DNA of 41,950 nt from Bacteroidota bacterium (lineage in GTDB: Bacteria > Bacteroidota > Bacteroidia > UKL13-3): positions 1 to 41,950 of the forward strand of contig CANGGG010000020.1 of NCBI GenBank assembly GCA_947453415.1. Reading direction: 5' to 3'. A program made the position numbers and the translations under genes. This document shows, piece by piece, positions 16,328 through 25,050 of the stretch (position 1 is the stretch's first letter; each line of letters opens with the position of its first letter). The notes under the pieces are model-generated. The model saw only the letters and a list, made by a program, of their open reading frames with translations. It made no database searches and had not been told where the DNA came from.

Positions 16328-18586
16328 ATGAAGGAAGCTAAAATTGCATTTAAAAAAGCTACTAGTGAAGATAAACTAGTGCCTACAGAAAGCAAACAAA
16401 TTAACACAATAGATTTAAAAGAAGCCTTGAAAAGTCACTTTGGCTTTGAAGGCTTTAAGGACGAACAAGAAAAAATTATACATACACTATTAAGTGGTGA
16501 CGATGTATTTGTAATTATGCCTACTGGTGGCGGTAAGTCATTATGCTACCAATTACCAGCTTTAATAAAGGGAGGAACAGCCATTATTATTTCTCCTTTA
16601 ATAGCTTTGATGAAAAATCAAGTGGATGCAATTAGATCATTAGGGGGTGATAATATTGCACATTTTTTAAATTCTTCGTTAAACAAAACTGAAATTACTG
16701 CAGTTAAACAAGACATTACTGACGGAAAAACTAAGTTACTATATATAGCTCCAGAAACGCTTAAAAAAGATGAAACCCTTGATTTTTTAAAATCAATCAA
16801 TATTTCATTTGTTGCAGTTGATGAAGCGCATTGTATTTCTGAATGGGGTCATGATTTTAGACCTGAATATAGAAGAATAAAAGCCATGATTAAGGAAATT
16901 AAAGACGTTCCTGTGATGGCGCTTACTGCTACTGCAACTCCAAAAGTTCAACAAGATATTCAAAAGAATTTACAAATGTTAGATGCTACGGTTTTTAAAT
17001 CGTCATTTAACAGGGATAATTTATATTACGAAGTTCGTTCTAAAGGCAAAAAAGGGGAGGCTATGAAAGACATAGTTTCATACATTAAACAAAGAATGAA
17101 CAACAAATCGGGAATTATTTATTGTTTAAGTCGTAAAAAAGTAGAAGAAATTTCGAGTATTTTACAAGCAAATGGAATCAAAGCTTTGCCTTACCATGCT
17201 GGATTAGATGCTAAAATGCGTGCCGATCATCAAGATAGATTTTTGATGGAGGAATCGGATGTGATAGTAGCAACAATTGCATTTGGAATGGGAATAGATA
17301 AGCCAGATGTTCGTTTTGTAATTCATTACGATATTCCTAAAAGTATAGAAGGTTATTACCAAGAAACAGGACGTGCAGGTAGAGATGGTTTAGAAGGTGA
17401 ATGCGTGATGTATTACAATCCTGCTGATGCTGAAAAATTAGAAAAGTTTTTAAAAGATAAACCAGTTGCTGAAAGAGAAATTGGCGAATTGTTAATTTTT
17501 GAAATGCAAGCTTTTGCTGAAACTTCTGCTTGTAGACGTAAGTTTTTATTGAATTATTTTGGCGAAGAATACAACGATAATAAATGCAATGGTAGGTGCG
17601 ATAATTGCAAACATCCAAAAGAAAAAATGGATGCTAGAACCGAAGCAGTTTTGGCCTTACAAACCATTAATTCAACTAAGAGTAAACAGATTTTAAAAAT
17701 TACCGTTGATATGATTGTTGGCAAAAAAAGCCACGAAGTTCAACTAGGTGGTTTAGATAAAGCCGCATACTTTGGTAAAGGAAAAGACAAAGATGAAAAT
17801 TTTTGGAAATCAGTATTACGTGGCCTTTTATTAAATGGTCAAGTAACTAAGAATATTGAAACTTATGGCTTATTAAGTGTAAGTGAAAAAGGCGAAGAAT
17901 TTATCAAAAATCCAACCACTTTTGACATTGCATTAGATACCAAATTTGAGCGTTATACCGATGATGATGATGATAGCGGAAACGTTGAAATGATTTATGA
18001 TGAAGAGCTTTATGCTATTCTAAAAGATTTATGTAAGCAAGAAGCAAAAGCAAAAAAATTACCTCCATATATTATTTTCCAAGAAACTTCGCTTCAAGAA
18101 ATGGCTTTTAAGTTTCCAATTACAATGGAAGAAATGAGTAAAATTTCGGGAGTAAACATAGGAAAAGCTCAAAAATTTGCTAAGCCATTTTTAGCTGTTA
18201 TTGAAAAATATGTAATCGATAATGAGATAGAAAGAACAGAAGATGTAGTTATAAAATCAGTTGTAAATAAGTCGGCAAAAAAGGTAGTAATTATTACCAA
18301 TATTGATAAAAAAATAGCTTTAGCCGACATTGCTCGCAGCCAGAATATGAAGATGGAAGAGCTGTTAACTGAAATAGAAAACATTGTTTTGTCGGGTACA
18401 AAATTAAGCTTAAAAAAATATGTAAACGATTTGGCCGATGAAGAAAATATTGGTTATGTAATGGACTTTTTTAGAGAAACAAATGAAAATGTAGTAGAAG
18501 CCGCAATGAGTGAATTTGGGGATGAATTTACCAAAGACGATTTGCATTTAATGCACATACATTTTATTTGCGAAATGGCTAATTAA
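16328..18586 (+). CDS. recQ: ATP-dependent DNA helicase RecQ
   Basis: A 752-residue RecQ helicase for recombination and fork repair. Motif I MPTGGGKS at 64-71, DEAH at 165-168, the second RecA-like domain with GMGIDKPDVRFVIHYDIPKS and QETGRAGRDG, and the zinc-binding cysteines Cys402, Cys420, Cys424 and Cys427. A winged-helix RQC domain follows (about 440-540, HEVQLGGLDKAAYFGKG...), then an HRDC domain around 555-635. The last 120 residues add a helical helix-turn-helix-like region (LADIARSQNMKMEELLTEIE), common in Bacteroidota RecQ. Start ATG 16328 gives an extra 28 residues before the helicase core. It has its own promoter and a hairpin terminator downstream at 18607-18647. Confidence 0.97.
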   Translation: MKEAKIAFKKATSEDKLVPTESKQINTIDLKEALKSHFGFEGFKDEQEKIIHTLLSGDDVFVIMPTGGGKSLCYQLPALIKGGTAIIISPLIALMKNQVDAIRSLGGDNIAHFLNSSLNKTEITAVKQDITDGKTKLLYIAPETLKKDETLDFLKSINISFVAVDEAHCISEWGHDFRPEYRRIKAMIKEIKDVPVMALTATATPKVQQDIQKNLQMLDATVFKSSFNRDNLYYEVRSKGKKGEAMKDIVSYIKQRMNNKSGIIYCLSRKKVEEISSILQANGIKALPYHAGLDAKMRADHQDRFLMEESDVIVATIAFGMGIDKPDVRFVIHYDIPKSIEGYYQETGRAGRDGLEGECVMYYNPADAEKLEKFLKDKPVAEREIGELLIFEMQAFAETSACRRKFLLNYFGEEYNDNKCNGRCDNCKHPKEKMDARTEAVLALQTINSTKSKQILKITVDMIVGKKSHEVQLGGLDKAAYFGKGKDKDENFWKSVLRGLLLNGQVTKNIETYGLLSVSEKGEEFIKNPTTFDIALDTKFERYTDDDDDSGNVEMIYDEELYAILKDLCKQEAKAKKLPPYIIFQETSLQEMAFKFPITMEEMSKISGVNIGKAQKFAKPFLAVIEKYVIDNEIERTEDVVIKSVVNKSAKKVVIITNIDKKIALADIARSQNMKMEELLTEIENIVLSGTKLSLKKYVNDLADEENIGYVMDFFRETNENVVEAAMSEFGDEFTKDDLHLMHIHFICEMAN

Positions 18587-18606
18587 TAACTAAAATTTAT
18601 AGGTTT

Positions 18607-18647
18607 AAAAATCCCTTTTTGTTTTTAAAAACATGAAGGGATTTTTT
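18607..18647 (+). terminator. Rho-independent terminator after recQ
   Basis: An 11-bp perfect stem (18607-18617 AAAAATCCCTT with 18636-18646 AAGGGATTTTT) with an 18-nt loop that can itself fold (GTTTTT/AAAAAC), ending in a run of T, lies 20 bp after the recQ stop. There is no gene on the opposite strand here that would need it. Confidence 0.75.
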
Positions 18648-18770
18648 ATTAATTTATTGATGTTTATTGTTGAAATAATTAAACATCAAAAAGATGAATT
18701 TTTTGCTTGAAAATAAGAGTAAATTTTAAAGTAATAAAATAAATTTGTTGACTCAAAAAAATAGAATAAA

Positions 18771-20111
18771 ATGGATATAATTTTTTTAATAATTGGATTA
18801 CTTGTTGGTTTTTTTGCTGGTTGGTTGTTTAGTAAAAGCAAATCAACTCAAACAGCTGATAATACAGCTACTTTGGCTGCTTTGCAACAACAATTTTTAA
18901 CTGAAAGTAATGCAAAATCTTCCTTGTTTTCTGAAAATAATTTATTGAGAAATGAAGGTGTTGTTTTAAAGACTGAAAACAAAATTTTGCAAGAAGAAAT
19001 TTTAAATTTATCGAAGCAATTAACAGCACAAAAAAGTGACAGTGAAAACTTGCAAATTAGACTATCAGAACACAAAGCAGAAATTACTACTTTAAACGAA
19101 CGTTTTACCAAAGAATTTGAAAATTTAGCTAACCGAATTTTTGATGATAAAAGCCAAAAATTTACAGAGCAAAATAAAAACAATATTGGCGAATTATTGA
19201 ATCCTTTAGGTGAAAAAATAAAGGATTTTGAGAAGAAAGTAAACGATGTTTATATCAGTGAAGGTAAGGAACGTGCTTCACTAAAAAATCAGTTGGAAAT
19301 GCTGCAAAAGTTGAACCAACAAATGAGCAAAGAAGCCAATAATTTAACCAAAGCTTTAAAGGGTGAAAACAAAACGCAAGGTAATTGGGGAGAGTTTATT
19401 TTAGAAAGTGTTTTAGAAAAATCGGGCTTGGTAAAAGGCAGTGAATATAAAATTCAGGAAAGCTATACCAACGAAGATGGAAAGCGTTTGCAGCCCGATG
19501 TAATTATTAATTTACCGGAAAATAAAACTTTAATTATTGATAGTAAAGTTTCACTGAATGCGTATGAACGTTTTTCATCGGCCGAAAATGATGAAGAACG
19601 TTTGCAAGCAGCCAAAGAACATATACTTTCATTGCGTACGCATTTGAAAGGATTAAGCGGAAAATCGTACCAAAATATTCATCAAATTCAGAGCTTAGAT
19701 TTTGTGTTGTTATTCATTCCAATTGAGCCAGCTTTTGCGCTAGCAGTTCAAAGTGACGCAGGTTTATTTAACGATGCTTTTGAAAAAAATATTGTCATTG
19801 TAAGTCCTACAACTTTGTTGGCTACTTTAAGAACGGTGGCAAGTATTTGGCGCAATGAAAAGCAAAGTGCAAATGCCATTGATATAGCAAAAAAAGCTGG
19901 CGATTTATACGATAAATTTGAAGGGTTTATAAAAGATTTAATTGAAGTTGGAAAAAAAATAGATCAAACAAAAGCGAATTATAGCGATGCCATGAATAAG
20001 CTAGTTGATGGAAAAGGAAATATCATCAATCGCTTTGAAGAGTTAAGGAAATTAGGTGCAAAAGCCGATAAACAATTGCCTCAATCGTTAGTAGATAGAG
20101 CCGAGAATTAA
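18771..20111 (+). CDS. rmuC: DNA recombination protein RmuC
   Basis: A 446-residue RmuC-family protein. An N-terminal membrane anchor (residues 3-20, IIFLIIGLLVGFFAGWLF) is followed by a coiled coil (about 30-180), then the RmuC core with a restriction-endonuclease-like fold: QGNWGEFILESVLEKSGL, LQPDVIINLPENKTLIIDSK (the D...DxK nuclease-like signature) and IVIVSPTTLLATLRTV near residue 340. The protein is thought to limit DNA rearrangements at inverted repeats. ATG 18771 starts the anchor. TAAATTTG at 18740-18747 is a plausible -7 element. The diacylglycerol-kinase gene begins 12 nt after its stop, suggesting an operon. Confidence 0.95.
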   Translation: MDIIFLIIGLLVGFFAGWLFSKSKSTQTADNTATLAALQQQFLTESNAKSSLFSENNLLRNEGVVLKTENKILQEEILNLSKQLTAQKSDSENLQIRLSEHKAEITTLNERFTKEFENLANRIFDDKSQKFTEQNKNNIGELLNPLGEKIKDFEKKVNDVYISEGKERASLKNQLEMLQKLNQQMSKEANNLTKALKGENKTQGNWGEFILESVLEKSGLVKGSEYKIQESYTNEDGKRLQPDVIINLPENKTLIIDSKVSLNAYERFSSAENDEERLQAAKEHILSLRTHLKGLSGKSYQNIHQIQSLDFVLLFIPIEPAFALAVQSDAGLFNDAFEKNIVIVSPTTLLATLRTVASIWRNEKQSANAIDIAKKAGDLYDKFEGFIKDLIEVGKKIDQTKANYSDAMNKLVDGKGNIINRFEELRKLGAKADKQLPQSLVDRAEN

Positions 20112-20123
20112 ACTGATTTTACT

Positions 20124-21002
20124 GTGATTGTTAAACAAAAAATACATTTTATTATTAACCCAATTTCGGGAGGAAAAAGTAAATCTCATATTCCTGATTT
20201 GATACATAAAATATTGGATAAAAATATTTTTGATATTCAAATATTTTTTACCCAAGGCCAAGAAAGCAATCATCATTTGGCAGCTGCTAGCGCAATGGAA
20301 GCCGATATAGTAATAGCAGTTGGTGGCGATGGAACCATTAATAATGTGGCACAATATTTAGTTAATACCAATAAAATATTTGGCGTAATTCCAATGGGAA
20401 GTGGCAATGGTTTAGCACGTGAATTAAACATTCCTACTCATCCAGCAAAAGCATTGCAATTAATAAATTCGCAAAAAATAAAAACCATAGATACTTGTAA
20501 AGCCAATAACCAATTTTTTATAAATATAGCAGGTGTAGGTTTTGATGCACACATTGCTAATTTGTTTGCTAAAGCCATTTCGCGTGGATTTAAAACCTAT
20601 GCTAAAATTACTTTAATGGAATTTGCTACTTATAAAAACAAGTCTTATCATTTGCATTATAATGGGGAACAAAATACCGTAAATGCGTTCATGGTTTGTG
20701 TGTGTAATGGCACTCAATTTGGTAACAATGCATATGCTGCCCCTAAAGCAATTTATAACGATGGATTGTTTGATGTAGTAGTTATTAACGCATTTAAAAT
20801 TTGGCAAGTTCCACAAATTGCTTACAAATTATTTATTGGTGATGTAAGCGATTTGCCTTTTGTGCAAACCTTTAAAACAGATCAAATTTCAATTACAAGA
20901 AATGAAAAAGAAGTGGCTAATATTGATGGTGAAGCCATGGTTTTAGACAGTAATATTAATTTTAAAATATTTAAGCATAGTTTAAAGGTTATAGTTGGAT
21001 AA
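20124..21002 (+). CDS. Diacylglycerol kinase family lipid kinase (YegS/BmrU-like)
   Basis: A 292-residue lipid kinase that phosphorylates diacylglycerol or a related lipid (possibly a sphingolipid base in Bacteroidota) with ATP. Family motifs: NPISGGKSK at 12-20, VGGDGTINNVAQ at 66-77, GSGNGLARELNIP at 92-104, GVGFDAHIANLFA, and the C-terminal DGEAMVLDSNINFKIFKHSL. Length is standard. GTG at 20124-20126 is the only start that keeps the first strand IHFIINP. It follows rmuC by 12 nt. A weak 6-bp hairpin (21014-21028) lies just after the stop. The natural substrate is not evident from sequence. Confidence 0.9.
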   Translation: MIVKQKIHFIINPISGGKSKSHIPDLIHKILDKNIFDIQIFFTQGQESNHHLAAASAMEADIVIAVGGDGTINNVAQYLVNTNKIFGVIPMGSGNGLARELNIPTHPAKALQLINSQKIKTIDTCKANNQFFINIAGVGFDAHIANLFAKAISRGFKTYAKITLMEFATYKNKSYHLHYNGEQNTVNAFMVCVCNGTQFGNNAYAAPKAIYNDGLFDVVVINAFKIWQVPQIAYKLFIGDVSDLPFVQTFKTDQISITRNEKEVANIDGEAMVLDSNINFKIFKHSLKVIVG

Positions 21003-21084
21003 TATAATGTTTTGTAATTCAAAATTACTTACGAAATTTGACAAAAAATAAATTGTTTTTCTAGCAATAATAAATGCATAAAAA

Positions 21085-21429
21085 ATGAGCAATAAAAATA
21101 AAAATATAAGTGGTGTTGTTTTTAGTACGGATACTAATTTTAGTTACGATTTTGAAAAGGAAGAATCAATAAATACACTGCCTAATAATCAACAGCATTT
21201 AAAAATATTTTTAGATAAAAAAAATCGTGCGGGTAAAGCAGTATCTGCTATCAGCGGATTTGTTGGCACCACTGACGATTTAAATGTTTTAGGCTCAAAT
21301 CTTAAAAAACTTTGTGGAGTTGGAGGAACTGTGAAAGATGGAGAAATACTAATTCAAGGTGAATTTAGAGATAAAATTTTAGCGCATTTAATTAAGCTAG
21401 GTTACAAAGCAAAAAAAGCGGGCGGGTAA
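21085..21429 (+). CDS. SUI1/YciH-family translation initiation factor homologue
   Basis: A 114-residue protein with a C-terminal SUI1 (eIF1-like) domain: VSAISGFVGTTDDLNVLGSN, LKKLCGVGGTVKDGEILIQG and RDKILAHLIKLGYKAKKAGG, covering about residues 45-114. The variable N-terminal part is about 45 residues. SUI1 proteins in bacteria (YciH) are believed to affect fidelity of initiator-codon selection on the 30S subunit. In a genome with many TTG and GTG starts, as seen here, that role is of interest, but this is inference. ATG 21085 is the first good start. The 119-bp gap to the next gene contains short repeated words (GCAATTTGCA twice, AAATCAATAAATC twice). Confidence 0.92.
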   Translation: MSNKNKNISGVVFSTDTNFSYDFEKEESINTLPNNQQHLKIFLDKKNRAGKAVSAISGFVGTTDDLNVLGSNLKKLCGVGGTVKDGEILIQGEFRDKILAHLIKLGYKAKKAGG

Positions 21430-21548
21430 TGAAGGGCTGCTGACAACTGGCAATTTGCAGTAGACAATAAGCAATTTGCAATTGAAAATATAACAATTCA
21501 ACAATCTTTAAATCAATAAATCTCCAAATCAATAAATCAACAAATAAC

Positions 21549-22943
21549 ATGATTATAGAACAACTTTATACCAATTGCTTGGCACAAGCAGCTTATTATA
21601 TTGAAAGCAATGGTGAAGTAGCCATTATTGATCCGCTCCGCGATTACCAAATATATATAGATAAAGCTACCGCAAATGGAGCAAAAATTAAGTATATTTT
21701 TGAAACGCATTTTCATGCTGATTTTGTAAGTGGTCATATTGATTTAGCAAAAAAAACAGGTGCAACCATTATTTATGGTCCTACTACTGAAACTAATTTT
21801 CCAGTGCATGTTGCTAAAGACAATGAAGAATTTAAACTTGGAAACATTCACATAATTGTGCTTCACACTCCAGGACATACTTTGGAATCGAGTAGCTTTT
21901 TGTTAAAAGATGAAAACGGAAAAGACCATTGTGTTTTTACTGGAGATACTTTATTTGTTGGAGATGTAGGTAGACCAGATTTGTTGGATGGTTTTATGAG
22001 TAAAGAGGAGTTAGCAGCTAAAATGTTTCATTCTTTAAATACTAAAATTATGCCTTTAGCCGATGATGTAATTGTGTATCCTGCTCATGGTCCTGGTTCG
22101 GCTTGTGGTAAAAATATTGGTAAAGAAACTTTCAGTACCATTGGTATTCAAAAAGCTACTAATTATGCTTTACAACCTATGACAGAGGCGGAATTTATTA
22201 GTGCCATTACTTCTGGAATTGCTCCAGCACCAAGTTACTTTTTTAAAGATGCAAAGTTAAATAAACAAGGTTATGCAAGTTTTGAAAGTATTATTGAAAA
22301 TGGTTTATTGGCATTGCCTTTGGCAAAATTTGAAGAATATTATGTAGAAGGTGCAACCATTATTGATACCCGCGTAGCCGATGATTTTGAACTTGGATTT
22401 ATTCCTAAATCTTTTAATTTTGGATTGAATGGGCAATATGCAATTTGGGCTGCTACTTTGTTAGATATTCATGCACCCATTATAATAATATCAACACCTG
22501 AAACTGAAAAAGAATCGGTTGAAAGATTAACACGCGTTGGTTTCGATAACATCAAAGGATTTTTAAATGGTGGTTTTGAAACTTGGAAAAATGCCGATAA
22601 AAAATGGGACATGATTATTGGAATTACTGCAGAGGAATTGGTGTTAGATAGCTTGCACAATCCTGATGTTGTAATTATTGATGTTCGTAAGCCAACAGAG
22701 TTTGCTACTGGGCATTTGGCCAATGCCAAAAACATACAATTAAGTGAAATTTTAACGGCTAGCAATGAGTTAGAGAAACACCAAGAAATATTGGTTCATT
22801 GTGCCGGTGGATACAGAAGTATGGTAGGTGCCGCAGCGTTAAAAACATTAGGATTTACCAATGTAAAAAATGTGTGGGGAGGCTGGAATCAAATTAAAGA
22901 AGAACCAAATGTTCAAATTATAATGGATAAAGTTCCTGTGTAA
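21549..22943 (+). CDS. MBL-fold hydrolase with two rhodanese domains (persulfide dioxygenase-like)
   Basis: A 464-residue fusion. The N-terminal metallo-beta-lactamase domain (1-240) resembles ETHE1/BlaP-like sulfur dioxygenases: THFHADFVSGH at 53-63 (ligands His54, His56, Asp58), HTPGH with His110, FTGDTLFVGD with Asp133, and YPAHGPGS with His180. The residue after Asp58 is Phe59, where the canonical HxHxDH has His, compatible with a single-metal centre. Rhodanese domain 1 (about 255-350) lacks a catalytic cysteine. Domain 2 (about 365-450) has the active loop CAGGYRS with Cys418. The likely role is persulfide or sulfide detoxification; this is from the family, not from neighbours. ATG 21549. 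Confidence 0.9.
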   Translation: MIIEQLYTNCLAQAAYYIESNGEVAIIDPLRDYQIYIDKATANGAKIKYIFETHFHADFVSGHIDLAKKTGATIIYGPTTETNFPVHVAKDNEEFKLGNIHIIVLHTPGHTLESSSFLLKDENGKDHCVFTGDTLFVGDVGRPDLLDGFMSKEELAAKMFHSLNTKIMPLADDVIVYPAHGPGSACGKNIGKETFSTIGIQKATNYALQPMTEAEFISAITSGIAPAPSYFFKDAKLNKQGYASFESIIENGLLALPLAKFEEYYVEGATIIDTRVADDFELGFIPKSFNFGLNGQYAIWAATLLDIHAPIIIISTPETEKESVERLTRVGFDNIKGFLNGGFETWKNADKKWDMIIGITAEELVLDSLHNPDVVIIDVRKPTEFATGHLANAKNIQLSEILTASNELEKHQEILVHCAGGYRSMVGAAALKTLGFTNVKNVWGGWNQIKEEPNVQIIMDKVPV

Positions 22944-23255
22944 ATGAACCCAGTCAGTTCGAGCGGAGTCGAGAACCGTTAAAAAATGTCTCGACTCCGC
23001 TCGACATGACTAACGACTCCGCTTGACATGACTAACGACTCCGCTCGACATGACAAAGAGTTTGATTCGTTCCTTACAAAGACGAATGAACTTAACGTCA
23101 TTGCGAGCAAAGCGCGGCAATCTTTAAACAACAAAAAGTTTGATTCGTGCCTCGCAATAACGAATTAACCAATAACTCGAAAACCCGCAACCCGCAACCC
23201 GTAACTCGCTAACTCGTAACCCGCATCAACCATCATCTATCAACTGACAACTATT
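22944..23255. repeat. Repeat-rich spacer: inverted repeat, 22-bp tandem array and REP-like fragments
   Basis: The spacer contains no gene. A perfect 16-bp inverted repeat (22959-22974 and 22989-23004, 14-nt loop) contains GAGCGGAGTCGAGA and its complement. The right arm is the start of three 22-bp tandem copies of a CGACTCCGCTCGACATGACTAA-like unit at 22992-23013, 23014-23035 and 23036-23057. Further on, CGTCATTGCGAGC...GCGGCAATCT (about 23096-23123) resembles a repeat family dispersed in many Bacteroidota genomes. A run of CGCAACCC/CGTAACTCG words fills about 23185-23225. It is far more GC-rich than its surroundings. Confidence 0.75.
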
Positions 23256-24191
23256 ATGAACAAACACGCAATTGCCATTCATGGCGGAGCAGGAACCATT
23301 CTTCGTAACTTAATGACTCCAGAAAAAGAGGCTCAATATAAACTTGGTTTACAAAATGCTTTAGAAACTGGTAATAAAATATTAGCAAGTGGCGGTTCAA
23401 GTTTGGATGCAGTAGAAGCGGCCGTAATGAGTATGGAAAATTTTCCGTTATTTAATGCTGGAAAAGGAGCTGTTTTTACCAATAAAGGAACCCACGAAAT
23501 GGATGCATCAATCATGGAAGGTAAAAACCTGGAAGCGGGTGCTGTTTCGGGAATTAGCAACATTCAAAATCCGGTACATTTAGCCAAAATAATTATGCAA
23601 AAATCTGGACATGTTTTTTTGCAAGGGGCAGATGCCGAATTGTTTGCTAAAACCATGAACTTACCTTTTCAAGACAATGATTATTTTTATACCGATGAAC
23701 GTTTTAATCAATGGCAAAATGTAAAAGATTCCGACACTTATCAATTAGATCATACCGTTTTAGAAACGGGTGAAAAAAAGTTTGGAACCGTGGGCGCGGT
23801 GGCATTAGATATTCATGGAAATTTAGCTGCTGCAACTTCAACTGGTGGCATGACCAATAAGCGCTTTGGTAGAGTAGGCGATAGCCCAATTATTGGTGCT
23901 GGTACTTATGCCAATAACCATACTTGTGCCATTAGTTGCACTGGACATGGCGAATTTTTTATGCGTGCTGTTGTTGCATACGACATCAGTTGTTTGATGG
24001 AATATAAAGCTTATACGCTCCAGCAAGCCTGCAATTATGTGGTAAAAGATAAATTAGTGAAAATGGGTGGTGAAGGTGGCTTAATTGGTATGGATGCCTT
24101 TGGCAATATTGAACTTTGTTTTAATTCGGATGGCATGTATCGTGCTTATTTAAAACAAGGCGAACAAGCTTTCATTGCCATTTACGAATAA
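23256..24191 (+). CDS. Isoaspartyl peptidase / L-asparaginase (Ntn hydrolase)
   Basis: A 311-residue type-2 asparaginase of the N-terminal-nucleophile family, which removes isoaspartyl residues from dipeptides and hydrolyses asparagine. IAIHGGAGTI at 6-15 and FNAGKGAVFT at 66-75 line the substrate pocket. Autocleavage is expected between Gly177 and Thr178 (FGTVGAVA), freeing Thr178 as nucleophile; STGGMTNKRFGRVGDSPIIG and SCTGHGEFF complete the active site. The protein starts directly with the cytosolic domain, MNKHAIAIHGGAG, so there is no signal peptide. ATG 23256 is preceded by the repeat-rich spacer. A hairpin at 24331-24348 may end its transcript. Confidence 0.95.
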   Translation: MNKHAIAIHGGAGTILRNLMTPEKEAQYKLGLQNALETGNKILASGGSSLDAVEAAVMSMENFPLFNAGKGAVFTNKGTHEMDASIMEGKNLEAGAVSGISNIQNPVHLAKIIMQKSGHVFLQGADAELFAKTMNLPFQDNDYFYTDERFNQWQNVKDSDTYQLDHTVLETGEKKFGTVGAVALDIHGNLAAATSTGGMTNKRFGRVGDSPIIGAGTYANNHTCAISCTGHGEFFMRAVVAYDISCLMEYKAYTLQQACNYVVKDKLVKMGGEGGLIGMDAFGNIELCFNSDGMYRAYLKQGEQAFIAIYE

Positions 24192-24775
24192 ATTTAGCCT
24201 ACACAATTCAGTAAATTCATTCTTCTTTTTAAGCAAAAATAATCCCAAAATCTTTTCAAAAAAATTATTTTGATTTAGAAAATTTAAGGGATAAAATTTC
24301 CCCAAAAAACTACATTCCATTTGCTTCATTTAATTGCTAAAGCAATTATAATTTTACATGATTTTTTGTGTCATGTAGTTTTATGAAATAAAACAATCAG
24401 GTTTTTATCAATTTCCCAGATTAAAAGAATTAAAAACAAACATTTGTCAGTTATTTAGTTGTTTTATAATATGCTAAGCCCATAAAACACTACATAAAAT
24501 CGTTTTATTGATACATGATTTAGCGTTAAAATGTTAATAAATTGAGTATAATAAATACACATTAAATAATAATTAATGTTTTTAAAACACTGATAATTAA
24601 TTATATGAATTGTAAAAAGGTTATTTAATTGTGAATACTTTTTTTTTAATTTAAAAACTGTTTTTTTCGTAAAATTAATTGTCTGAATTGTGCCACATAA
24701 TTAGGTGACTGATGTCACCTTTATATTGCAATAGTTCCAACAATTGAAAATTAAAAAGCAATAGAAAACACTAAT
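24192..24775. other. Long AT-rich spacer with hairpins upstream of the adhesin locus
   Basis: No gene is supported in this stretch. It holds an 8-bp hairpin (24331-24338 with 24341-24348, loop AA), a 7-bp hairpin (24355-24361 with 24371-24377), and a longer-range 10-bp pairing (24306-24315 AAAACTACAT with 24373-24382) that excludes the second hairpin. A third ACTACAT word occurs at about 24489. A CRP-like palindrome is at 24703-24720. No full TTTG/TAnnTTTG promoter was found. The first hairpin may end the asparaginase transcript. Confidence 0.5.
24703..24720. promoter_or_regulatory. CRP/FNR-like palindrome upstream of the adhesin locus
   Basis: AGGTGAC-TGAT-GTCACCT is a perfect 7-bp inverted repeat with a 4-bp centre. 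Its core reads GTGA-N6-TCAC, the half-site arrangement bound by CRP-family regulators. It lies 56 bp before the possible small gene at 24776 and about 330 bp before the next. Binding is inferred from the pattern only; as RNA it could also be a hairpin. Confidence 0.4.
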
Positions 24776-24946
24776 TTGGAAAGAAAAATACTCAATATTT
24801 CTCACTTTAAAGGGGCATTATTTACAAGCATTATTTTTATTAAGCTTGTTTCTGTTTTATGTGTTTTCCAATTATTTGGTTCACCAAATAATTTGCAATT
24901 AAATTATGCAAATTCATCCAATGTTGCTTTTAGTAATATAGGTTAA
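24776..24946 (+). CDS. Possible small secreted or membrane peptide (56 codons)
   Basis: An open frame from TTG 24776 to TAA 24944-24946 encodes 56 residues: a basic start (MERKILNISHFKG), a hydrophobic stretch of about 20 residues (ALFTSIIFIKLVSVLCVFQL) and a polar tail rich in Asn and Ser (NLQLNYANSSNVAFSNIG). It looks like a signal peptide or single membrane helix with a short tail. No family is recognised. Evidence for coding is weak: the start is TTG and there is no ribosome-binding site. It could be a decayed gene start or a leader peptide for the downstream genes. Confidence 0.3.
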   Translation: MERKILNISHFKGALFTSIIFIKLVSVLCVFQLFGSPNNLQLNYANSSNVAFSNIG

Positions 24947-25050
24947 TTTTAAACAGAAGGAAAATAATCAAAGTGAGAAAATATAATTTTAACCATATTC
25001 AAAATATTACAGGTAATTTAAAGTTATCTGAATTCATTGTTATTTCAGTA

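Noticed and set aside
24973-25050. GTG start at 24973 for the secreted CHU-type protein
   Set aside because: It has an AGAAGGA-like site upstream, but adds 26 residues in front of a good signal peptide. Kept as an alternative, with ATG 25051 preferred.
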